Source: M3007 sp031425155
Lineage (GTDB): Bacteria > Bacteroidota > Bacteroidia > Chitinophagales > Saprospiraceae
Assembly (NCBI GenBank): GCA_031425155.1
Contig: JANPIV010000093.1
Location: forward strand, 3,621-67,620
DNA: 64,000 bases
Direction: 5' to 3'
Within the stretch, counting starts at the first letter, position 1. Every line of letters begins with the position of its first letter. Made by a program: the position numbers and the translations under genes. Positions 18,701 through 24,576 of this stretch are shown in pieces. Under the pieces are notes generated by a model, which had not been told where the DNA came from, did no database searches, and saw only the letters and a program-made list of their open reading frames with translations.

Positions 18701-19419
18701 TCGAGCAGGCGTTCCTCTGCTTCGGCGGCTAAACCCGCCGGTACGGGTTGGTCGGCGGCTGAACCCGCCGGTACGTACTCGTCCAGCCGAAAGTGGGTAG
18801 CGTCCAGCGTGGGCAGTTCTTTTTCAAAAAACGGCGCGGCGATCTCTTTATAAAACCAATCGGTGCTGCCTGCTCCCAGGCGGCCTTCGCGCCAGTCGTC
18901 GTAGCGTTTGAGCAGGCTGGCATTGCTGTAAATATGTTTCTCGAAATCGGCGGCATCAAAGATATACCAGTCCTCTATGTTGGTGATAATCAGCCGTTTC
19001 ATCTCGCGGTTGTCGCCCTGTTGCCGCTCATTCAAATAATAGCGCAGCAGTTCGTGCAGGGCTTTGCCATTGGGTTTGGCCGCGCTGATCATTTCCGCGC
19101 GATTACCCGGCCGTTTCACTTCCAGGATCACGCCGACCGCGTCTTTGGCGGTTTTGCCGGTATGAATCACCAGATCCTGCCGGTCGCGCGTATTGATATA
19201 GTGCGTATCGCGGTACCAGACGGCTTTCAGGAAATCGGCGACGATATTCTTCAGGTGTTCTTCCGATTCGTGGGCGGCGTCAGCCACATGGCTGCGCAAC
19301 AGCGTAAACTGCTGCTTGAAGCGTTCCATGCTCTCGCGGGGCAGGCTTTGCGTACGGAAGGCGGGCGATAAGGATTTGGCCGGTGTATGGGTGATGAGCT
19401 GCACGGAAGGCGTTTTCAA
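15724..19419 (-). CDS. Type IIG restriction-modification enzyme (Eco57I-type)
   Basis: A single 1,231-residue polypeptide combining endonuclease, adenine methyltransferase and target recognition. Residues 1-200 hold a PD-(D/E)XK-like nuclease (Asp82 in QDLVIH, then Glu100-Val-Lys102). The SAM-binding motif I is DPAVGSGHF from Asp565. The catalytic NPPY is residues 864-867. The C-terminal part has a TaqI-like specificity domain (GEDVHKYRL, ILNSKLMKFFYE, LHVQRDEIASLPLP). The start is a TTG at 19419 directly after a stop codon; it is preferred over ATG 19329 because ITHTPAKSL resembles the N-terminus of relatives. VPAGSAA-type repeats are inserted near residues 216-233 and 679-694. The region after NPPY is clearly AT-richer than the rest. 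Confidence 0.88.
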   Translation of the reverse strand: MKTPSVQLITHTPAKSLSPAFRTQSLPRESMERFKQQFTLLRSHVADAAHESEEHLKNIVADFLKAVWYRDTHYINTRDRQDLVIHTGKTAKDAVGVILEVKRPGNRAEMISAAKPNGKALHELLRYYLNERQQGDNREMKRLIITNIEDWYIFDAADFEKHIYSNASLLKRYDDWREGRLGAGSTDWFYKEIAAPFFEKELPTLDATHFRLDEYVPAGSAADQPVPAGLAAEAEERLLDLYKILSPEHLLKKPFANDANSLNKQFYDELLYILGLEEFKKDGKKVIQRAEKRRHEGSLLENTLNKLEVSGKWRKAPNLQQLGDDEAEARFSIALELAITWLNRILFLKLLEAQLKRWKPNDEFSAFLKGDFIKDFDDLSQLFFEVLNRPLDQRRESIRARYGNLPYLNSSLFEPTALEDAIFSVETLDDRAEIPLAPTTVLKDGKGDRRSGKMLTLHYLFAFLDAYDFSSDSKARIQADDRAVINAAVLGLIFEKINGYRDGSFFTPGFITMYMCRETLRRAVLQKFNDRYGWSAVTFEELHNRLDYGKVPEYNDLINTLRICDPAVGSGHFLVSALNELIAIKSDLGILSDRQGKRLREVRAVVGNDELILTDTDTDRPIEYRPGVAASQRVQEALFQEKQTLIENCLFGVDINPKSVMICQLRLWIELLKHAYFIVPAGVPAGVPAGSAADNRLETLPNIDINIKTGNSLISRFALDEDLSEVFRKQRFSRQIYLDAVKAYKNARDKAGKEELRQFIQRIKDEFRQTVLNRNPFAKRLSKLRGELVLLDNNLDLFGEAKRDAATIAKERPKLENDIADLERQLEDYKSGPLYRNSFEWRFEFPEVLDEAGNFVGFDVVVGNPPYVRTHDIEDAQKKFLWATYITFEKKADLYCCFIEKSINILKDNGDFSFIVSNGWLRLDSFESLRKLLLEHTSVKKLLDFRGEVFENATVSTMLLMFKKGKVDDSVIQILETDVTENLYNLEFNVLPQEKYEGTYKYIFDLSISDETESIKDKMRRSGISIGNNYDLSFGLKTGDDSRFLTFSPLDDTFKKLLRGEDVHKYRLMHKGEFVWYVPKIMTTHRKTARPGTSDRFEQPKILIRDTGGDLECTFDSENFYVKDVIILSSKSKDVKDLKLITGILNSKLMKFFYETSFPTLHVQRDEIASLPLPVDSGLGKEEITSLVNQILTAKQADPKADTLALEAEIDQLVYGLYGLTEEEIKIIEGL
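17339..17386 (-). repeat. GTACCGGCGGG palindromic repeat inside the RM gene, with two extra partial units
   Basis: A full copy of the GTAC-hairpin (minus strand GTACCGGCGGGTTCAGCCG) plus two extra 12-bp units CCCGCCGGTACG. It encodes VPAGVPAGVPAGSAAD in frame. Confidence 0.85.
18722..18745 (-). repeat. GTACCGGCGGG palindromic repeat inside the RM gene (variant)
   Basis: A copy with one substitution in the loop. It encodes VPAGLAAE in frame and is separated by six bases from the next copy. Confidence 0.8.
18752..18775 (-). repeat. GTACCGGCGGG palindromic repeat inside the RM gene
   Basis: A perfect copy in the same orientation and reading frame as its neighbour. It encodes VPAGSAAD. Confidence 0.85.
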
Positions 19420-19491
19420 TTATTCAGTGGCAAGTATAGGGAGAATTTTGGGATGCATCGCTTTTCCCGCCACCCGCCCCCACAATTCCGC

Positions 19492-19499
19492 TACCTTCG
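19492..19499 (+). promoter_or_regulatory. -7 box ahead of the cobalamin riboswitch
   Basis: TACCTTCG, one base from TAnnTTTG, placed so that a transcript would begin at about the first base of the riboswitch. Confidence 0.5.
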
Positions 19500-19504
19500 C
19501 CCCC

Positions 19505-19690
19505 GGTAGTTGGTTCCCGACACTATGTGCCGGGATGAAAAGGGAACACCGGTGCAAATCCGGGGCAGTACCCGCTGCTGTAAGTTTCAGGCCCGGTATA
19601 AGCCGGGCAGGTGCGACATGCACAAGGCCACTGTGTCTGCGGACACGGGAAGGCGCATGTCGCGGAGACGAGCCAGAAGACCTGCCAGCC
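19505..19690 (+). ncRNA. Cobalamin riboswitch
   Basis: A leader with the features of the AdoCbl riboswitch: GGGAACACCGGTGCAAATCC (19552-19571), GGGGCAGTACCCGCTGCTGTAA, the GCCACTG segment, the CGGGAAGGC segment and a complete B12 box AGCCAGAAGACCTGCC at 19671-19686. It precedes the BtuG-like lipoprotein by about 125 bases. Between them, CAGCC-GCCG-GGCTG at 19750-19763 followed by a T-rich stretch could be part of the expression platform. High cobalamin should reduce expression of the downstream gene. Confidence 0.93.
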
Positions 19691-19814
19691 ACCATTGTTG
19701 TCACCGGGCTTCGGGTAGAAAGTCTTGGGTATATCGGTGGTTGCAGGAGCAGCCGCCGGGCTGTCCATTTTTCCCGTTTGCCTTTCATTTTCCATTTTTA
19801 TTAAACATAAAGAA

Positions 19815-20867
19815 ATGAAAGTCAATCATTTGTCGGCACTTTTGCTGCCCCTGCTGCTGAGCAGCGTTTTCCTGTTTTCTTCCTGCAAAGACAGTCCTGA
19901 GCCCGAACCCACGCCGGGCCAGTATGAAAAAGGCGTATTCGTCGTCAATGAAGGGCCATTTGGCGGCACCGGCACCATCACCTGGCATGATCCGGCCACG
20001 GGCGAGACGGTGCAGGATATTTATGGTAAAGCCAATCAGGGGGCCGCTTTGGGGCAGTTCGTGCAGTCGCTTAGTTTTCACAATGGCAAAGGCTACGTGG
20101 TGGTGAATGGCCTCAACCGCGTGGTGGTGGTGGATGCCGCTACCTTCGGGTACCTCGATACCATTGGCGGGCTGGCCATGCCGCGCTTTTTTCTGGGCCT
20201 CGATGATAACTATGGTTATGTCAGCCAATGGGGTGCCGATGGCGTGAGCGGCAGTGTGGCCAAGGTGGATTTGCGCACTAATAAAATTATCAAAACCATC
20301 CCGACCGGAGCGGGGCCGGAAAAAATGCTAATCTCCGATGGATTTTTGTGGGTCGCTAATTCGGGCGGTTTTGGTGTGGATTCCACGGTGGCGCACATTT
20401 ATATAGGCACAGAAAACGGCTCGGTGCGCGAATCCATCCCCGGCCAACGCAACCCGATCTGCCTGGCCAAAGCCGCCGGGGTCAGTACGTATCCGTTTGC
20501 GGTGCTGTGCAAGGGCGATTATTTCGACCCCAATGGCACGGGGTGGCTGACCCAGGCGGACCGCCCCAATCTGGGCGGTATTGCCACTGTACCCGGCGCC
20601 GACGATCTGGTGGTTTCCCCGAATGGTGATACGTATTATTTCCTGGGAGACAGTGCTGTATATTCCTACGATCATTCGGGCTTGAAAAAACGCTTCGATC
20701 AGGCGGCCTACAGTTTGGCCTGCCATCCTGCAAGCGGCGAATTGTATTGTGGCAACGCTAAAAATTTTGCCAGTAATGGCGAAGTGGTCATCAGAAAACC
20801 CACTGGACAGCAAACCAGCTCTTTTTCTGTGGGTATTGCCCCGGGCGAAATTATAATTGTGCGGTAG
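19815..20867 (+). CDS. YncE-like beta-propeller lipoprotein, BtuG-like cobalamin capture protein
   Basis: A 350-residue lipoprotein: signal peptide with lipobox FSSC, then a linker (KDSPEPEPTPG) and a seven-bladed propeller of the YncE/DUF5074 type (KGVFVVNEGPFGGTGTIT, GYVVVNGLNRVVVVDAATF, GAGPEKMLISDGFLWVANSGG). In Bacteroides, BtuG is a surface lipoprotein of this fold that binds vitamin B12 very tightly and works with the BtuB transporter. The cobalamin riboswitch immediately upstream strongly supports the same role. No btuB or other uptake gene is adjacent. The ATG at 19815 is chosen because it starts the lipoprotein signal. Confidence 0.85.
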   Translation: MKVNHLSALLLPLLLSSVFLFSSCKDSPEPEPTPGQYEKGVFVVNEGPFGGTGTITWHDPATGETVQDIYGKANQGAALGQFVQSLSFHNGKGYVVVNGLNRVVVVDAATFGYLDTIGGLAMPRFFLGLDDNYGYVSQWGADGVSGSVAKVDLRTNKIIKTIPTGAGPEKMLISDGFLWVANSGGFGVDSTVAHIYIGTENGSVRESIPGQRNPICLAKAAGVSTYPFAVLCKGDYFDPNGTGWLTQADRPNLGGIATVPGADDLVVSPNGDTYYFLGDSAVYSYDHSGLKKRFDQAAYSLACHPASGELYCGNAKNFASNGEVVIRKPTGQQTSSFSVGIAPGEIIIVR

Positions 20868-20963
20868 TTGGCACTTTGTTTTTATATTTGGTGCTTACTT
20901 AGCTAAGCCGGTTGGGGTTTAGTCAAGTTATCTCCTAACTTACACAGTATAAAAGCAAATTCC

Positions 20964-21842
20964 ATGAAAAAAAAGTACCTTCCTCTTCTGTTTCCCGTGT
21001 TCCTGGTTTGTACCTTCTCTGCACATGCAATTACCCACGTTGTGACGGTAGCAAATTTTATGTTCACACCTTCTACGTTAAACGTCACTGTCGGTGATTT
21101 TATTCAATGGCAATGGTCAAATGGATCCCATACCACTACCTCTTTATCTATTCCTGGTGGGGCTGCGACCTGGGACAGCCCTATAAGTATGGGCTCTCCT
21201 TCATTCCTTTATGAGGTAACTGTTGCGGGGGTGTATAATTATGAATGTACCCCCCATGGTGGTGCTGGTGGCATGGTCGCCAGTTTTACGGCTGGTGTCA
21301 TGCCCCTGGAGCTGCGCTCTTTTACGGGCAAGACAACGGCTGGCAGCAACTGGCTGTACTGGGAGACGCTGACCGAAAAAGATATACAGTCGCATATCGT
21401 GGAGCGCTCGGCGGATGGCAAACAATGGACCGAATTGGGTCGCCGGGCCGGTTCCACTAATTCTACTGTATCTACCAAGTATGAATTAGAGGACACCAAG
21501 CCTTTCAATCAAACCTATTATCGCTTGCGCACACTGGATATAGACGGAAGAGTATCTATTTCCAAGGTACTTTTGCTCGGCGAGCCTTTCACTATGACCA
21601 ATGCCTTTCCCAATCCGGCCACAGATCGGGTGACGGTGCAATTCATCGCTACGGCGGAAGAAAGCCTGCGCCTGAGTGTCCTGGATATGAACGGCAGACT
21701 GGTCTGGTATCAGGCGGTCGAAACCAAACCGGGACTGAATACGACCATCATCCCGATGCGCCAGCTCCAGGCCGGTACGTACGACCTGATATTGAACAAT
21801 GGCAAGAAAGTAGCCGCTTCCTTGCGGGTTGTAAAGGAATGA
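20964..21842 (+). CDS. Secreted cupredoxin-domain protein with T9SS sorting domain
   Basis: A 292-residue protein: signal peptide ending near HAITHVV, a plastocyanin-like domain over residues 20-110, then a beta linker and a type A T9SS domain (AFPNPATDRVTVQF, LSVLDMNGRLVW, LQAGTYDLIL). The type 1 copper ligands are visible: His in NGSHTTTS, Cys and His in YECTPHGG, and Met in GGM. It should be a surface-exposed blue copper protein, perhaps an extracellular electron carrier or copper store (inference). It follows the BtuG-like gene on the same strand after about 95 bases. Confidence 0.82.
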   Translation: MKKKYLPLLFPVFLVCTFSAHAITHVVTVANFMFTPSTLNVTVGDFIQWQWSNGSHTTTSLSIPGGAATWDSPISMGSPSFLYEVTVAGVYNYECTPHGGAGGMVASFTAGVMPLELRSFTGKTTAGSNWLYWETLTEKDIQSHIVERSADGKQWTELGRRAGSTNSTVSTKYELEDTKPFNQTYYRLRTLDIDGRVSISKVLLLGEPFTMTNAFPNPATDRVTVQFIATAEESLRLSVLDMNGRLVWYQAVETKPGLNTTIIPMRQLQAGTYDLILNNGKKVAASLRVVKE

Positions 21843-21845
21843 GAT

Positions 21846-23060
21846 TTAGCTTCCTTTCCGTTCCCCGAGCACTTCGCCCACCTTATTCAGGGCTAGTACC
21901 GTAACGCAGATAGCCACCCCGGGAGGCAGAGCCAACCACCACGCCTCCCGGGCTTCGCGCGCACTGCGCAGCAGCATTCCCCACGAAGCACCTTCCATTC
22001 CCTTACCGGACAGCCCTAAAAAAGACAGTGAGGCTTCCAGTAGAATCGCACTGGCTACACCAATCGCCACCGCTATGTAGGCGGCCCGTACGGCATTGGG
22101 CAGCGCGTGACGGATCAGGACATTCCACTCGCTGAGACCCAGGGCCCTGGCGGCGGTTACAAAATCGAGCGTACGTACCCGCAGCAGTTCGGCCCGGATG
22201 AGGCTCGCTACACCCGGCCAGCTGAAAGCACCGATCAGGGCCACCATCAGCCAGATAGTGCGCTGGTCATTCAGCAGCCGGGCCATAATGAGCAGAAAAA
22301 TGAATTTGGGCAAGGCATTGAAAATTTCCGCACCCCGCATGACCAACAGATCGGCAGGTAAAATTACCGTTTTTGAAAACCACCGCCAGCGACTTAGTAT
22401 TTTCCCTAAAATATTGAATACTAATATTATACTTATAAAAAACAATAAATTTCCCAGCCATTGCAACGCGCCGGGTATTTTATCCGGCCCGGCAATAAAG
22501 ACATAAAACCAGGCCACCGGGATACCCAGCAGCGTCATCCAGAGTTGGCCCCGCCGAACACGCAAGCGATCATCTCCCCAAAAGCCCGCCACTGCGCCGA
22601 GCACCAATCCAATAGAAAAGGCAATGCCCATAGCGACCAGGCCGGTCAGCAATGCCACCTGTGCGCCGGCGATCATGCCGGCCAGTACATCCCGTCCGTC
22701 CTTATCAGTGCCCAGCCAGTGCCGAAAACCCCGCTGCTGCCCATTGGCCAATGTGCCGGGCGGCCGCGCGCCCAATCCATCCTGCTCGCCGGGCGAAAAC
22801 GGGACGGGTGCAAAAAGCACTGCTTCATAGTGCTCGTATTGTCGCCATGTCCGATTTTGTTCCAGGGAATCTATATGCTCATTTCCGTAATACACCAATG
22901 GCTGGTGCTCCCATATACTCCGTAAAGCCGGGTAGAAGGTCTGCCCGTACACCCGGCAGTACAGCGGATGCCCATTCGCCAGTACATCCCGAAACAACGC
23001 CGCCAGGAGCAGAATAGAAAAAACCCAAAGCGCGGGTCGCAGGCGACGATCTATTTTCAT
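21846..23060 (-). CDS. ABC transporter permease, oligopeptide/DppC type
   Basis: A 404-residue inner-membrane permease. An N-terminal membrane segment and a long periplasmic loop lead to the family signature HWLGTDKDGRDVL, then five or so membrane helices. The EAA-like cytoplasmic loop is RTLDFVTAARALGLSEWNVLIRHALPNA in part. This matches DppC/OppC-like permeases of peptide or nickel importers. No partner permease, ATPase or binding protein is next to it, so it is probably one half of a transporter encoded elsewhere. Bases 22360-22470 (loop ILGKILSRWRW) are AT-richer than the rest. Confidence 0.85.
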   Translation of the reverse strand: MKIDRRLRPALWVFSILLLAALFRDVLANGHPLYCRVYGQTFYPALRSIWEHQPLVYYGNEHIDSLEQNRTWRQYEHYEAVLFAPVPFSPGEQDGLGARPPGTLANGQQRGFRHWLGTDKDGRDVLAGMIAGAQVALLTGLVAMGIAFSIGLVLGAVAGFWGDDRLRVRRGQLWMTLLGIPVAWFYVFIAGPDKIPGALQWLGNLLFFISIILVFNILGKILSRWRWFSKTVILPADLLVMRGAEIFNALPKFIFLLIMARLLNDQRTIWLMVALIGAFSWPGVASLIRAELLRVRTLDFVTAARALGLSEWNVLIRHALPNAVRAAYIAVAIGVASAILLEASLSFLGLSGKGMEGASWGMLLRSAREAREAWWLALPPGVAICVTVLALNKVGEVLGERKGS

Positions 23061-23123
23061 GCAAAAGAGGTGTTAAAACGGAATACTAATTTTCTCCGCA
23101 AGGTAAAAAACACCGTCCGGGTT

Positions 23124-24020
23124 TCAGGAAGGTATTCTGTCTGCAAAAGGAAAAACGATGGAGCCGGCTTCCTGCAAATACTCTACTGCGGTGGCCTGCC
23201 TCGCAAAACCCAGCAAAAATCCGCCGCCGCCCGCGCCACAGATTTTGAAGACCAGGTCAGGATGATCGAGGCTTTCGCGCCAGTATTCGCGTAGGGTAGC
23301 AGGCACCATCGGGTGGAAATGCGCAAATTGAAAGCGCGATACCTGGCGTAATGCTGGCCAGAACTGGTCTGCATTGGCCTGTAGCCAGCCCTGGACCATC
23401 GCTTCATGGGCAGGTAAGAATTCCTGTTCCAGTCGTTCGCGCCAGGCAGGTTGTTGGCTTTGTTCCAAAAACCACTGCACCAGCGGCCCGGTCTGGCGTG
23501 GCAACTGTGAATCCAGTAAAAATACCACCGGCGGCTCCGACCATACCGCCGCTTCTAAAGGCATGACTTCGGTCTTGTTTTGAATTAAAATCGGGCAGCG
23601 CAGGTAACTGGTTAGGGGGTCTATGCCCGAACTATTGCCATGAAAAAAACTTTCCATGCGGGCAAAAACGGCTTTCAACTCGGCGAGGGAAGTGGCTTTT
23701 TCCGGCGCGTAACGATCATATACCGCCGCACATAAGGCCCCCGAACTGCCCAGCCCATAACCCATCGGAATATTGGAATCAAAAAAAAGACCGGCGGCTA
23801 CGTCTTTGCTAAAAGATTCTTTGTCAATCTCCTGGATAGCGGCAAGAGAAGGACATTCCATAAAATCCTGCAAAGCCTGTTTTTTCTCGGCGGCTGAACC
23901 CGCCGGTACGCTCCACGCCCAACGGCCTCCGAATGCCAGTACGGGCACCGCCACTGCCGGGGCACCGAGCAATAGAATATGTTCGCCAAAAAGCAGCAAT
24001 TTGGCTGGATAATGGGACAT
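23124..24020 (-). CDS. GHMP-family kinase, mevalonate-kinase-like
   Basis: A 298-residue GHMP kinase. The N-terminal KLLLFGEHILLLGAPAVAVP, the ATP-binding PMGYGLGSSGALCAAVY and the C-terminal KICGAGGGGFLLGFA are the three family motifs. The pattern resembles bacterial mevalonate kinases, which phosphorylate mevalonate in isoprenoid synthesis, but no other pathway gene is nearby. Residues near 38-45 (SVPAGSAAEKK) come from an in-frame palindromic repeat at 23887-23910, lying in a loop between early strands. It sits three bases downstream of the retropepsin-like gene and is likely co-transcribed with it. Confidence 0.8.
   Translation of the reverse strand: MSHYPAKLLLFGEHILLLGAPAVAVPVLAFGGRWAWSVPAGSAAEKKQALQDFMECPSLAAIQEIDKESFSKDVAAGLFFDSNIPMGYGLGSSGALCAAVYDRYAPEKATSLAELKAVFARMESFFHGNSSGIDPLTSYLRCPILIQNKTEVMPLEAAVWSEPPVVFLLDSQLPRQTGPLVQWFLEQSQQPAWRERLEQEFLPAHEAMVQGWLQANADQFWPALRQVSRFQFAHFHPMVPATLREYWRESLDHPDLVFKICGAGGGGFLLGFARQATAVEYLQEAGSIVFPFADRIPS
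23887..23910 (-). repeat. GTACCGGCGGG palindromic repeat inside the GHMP kinase gene
   Basis: A perfect 24-bp copy in the same orientation and frame as those in the RM gene. It encodes VPAGSAAE. Confidence 0.88.
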
Positions 24021-24023
24021 GCT

Positions 24024-24410
24024 TTATTTCAGGTTTTTCAGCATCAGTTTGGCCACTTTTGGATCTACTATGACCGTATCGTGTTCAAAATCCAGTTTAA
24101 TACGCCATTTTTGAAAAGTCGCCGCTCCCAGAATGGCTTCTTCGGATAGATTTGGCACGACCATAAATTCATCGGAGAGCAGAATGTCGTCAATATAGAA
24201 ATCAAGCCGAATGGCGTATTTTATCTCTATAAATGTTCCTTCACTGGCGGTAGCGGCCAGTTTAGGTCGGCGAAGTTTCTCTTTTATGGCTAATCCTTCG
24301 ACAAAATCGGGATTGATGCACGAAAATGTAGCACCACTGTCGAATAGGGTGTAAAGCGTTTTTTCCCCCTGGGAACCCTCATAACGCAAAGGCAATTTGA
24401 TAATGGACAT
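24024..24410 (-). CDS. Retropepsin-like aspartic protease-fold protein
   Basis: A 128-residue single-domain protein with the aspartic protease signature LFDSGATFSCI (DSGA in place of DTGA) and a later GAATFQKWRIKLDFEH that matches the second half of the retropepsin fold. Active enzymes of this fold work as dimers. Physiological targets in Bacteroidota are unknown. The ATG at 24410 (MSIIKLPLR) is preferred to the more upstream 24431. A minus-strand TACCTTCG box lies 24 bases before it. Confidence 0.72.
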   Translation of the reverse strand: MSIIKLPLRYEGSQGEKTLYTLFDSGATFSCINPDFVEGLAIKEKLRRPKLAATASEGTFIEIKYAIRLDFYIDDILLSDEFMVVPNLSEEAILGAATFQKWRIKLDFEHDTVIVDPKVAKLMLKNLK

Positions 24411-24433
24411 GGAGCAAAATATTTGAAACAATG

Positions 24434-24441
24434 CGAAGGTA
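24434..24441 (-). promoter_or_regulatory. -7 box for the retropepsin-like gene
   Basis: Minus-strand TACCTTCG, close to TAnnTTTG, 24 bases before the start codon at 24410. It is divergent from the gcvP box at 24508. Confidence 0.45.
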
Positions 24442-24507
24442 CAGTAAAAGTGTGGAGGTGGAGAATGTTGACCCGGCTAAAAGGAAAGACAGCCTCCGAA
24501 CAATCAC

Positions 24508-24515
24508 TACCTTCG
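24508..24515 (+). promoter_or_regulatory. -7 box for gcvP
   Basis: TACCTTCG about 62 bases before the gcvP start. No glycine-riboswitch motif is visible in the leader. Confidence 0.45.
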
Positions 24516-24576
24516 CGCTGTTTTTTGACTACTTCATCGTACACACATTCCCACATCACTTCTTTCCTCATTTTTC

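Noticed and set aside
17398..18732. A 444-residue open frame on the plus strand
   Set aside because: It is antisense to the restriction-modification gene and shows no protein signature.
24411..24576. A glycine riboswitch ahead of gcvP
   Set aside because: The leader lacks the conserved glycine aptamer core; only a -7 box is visible.
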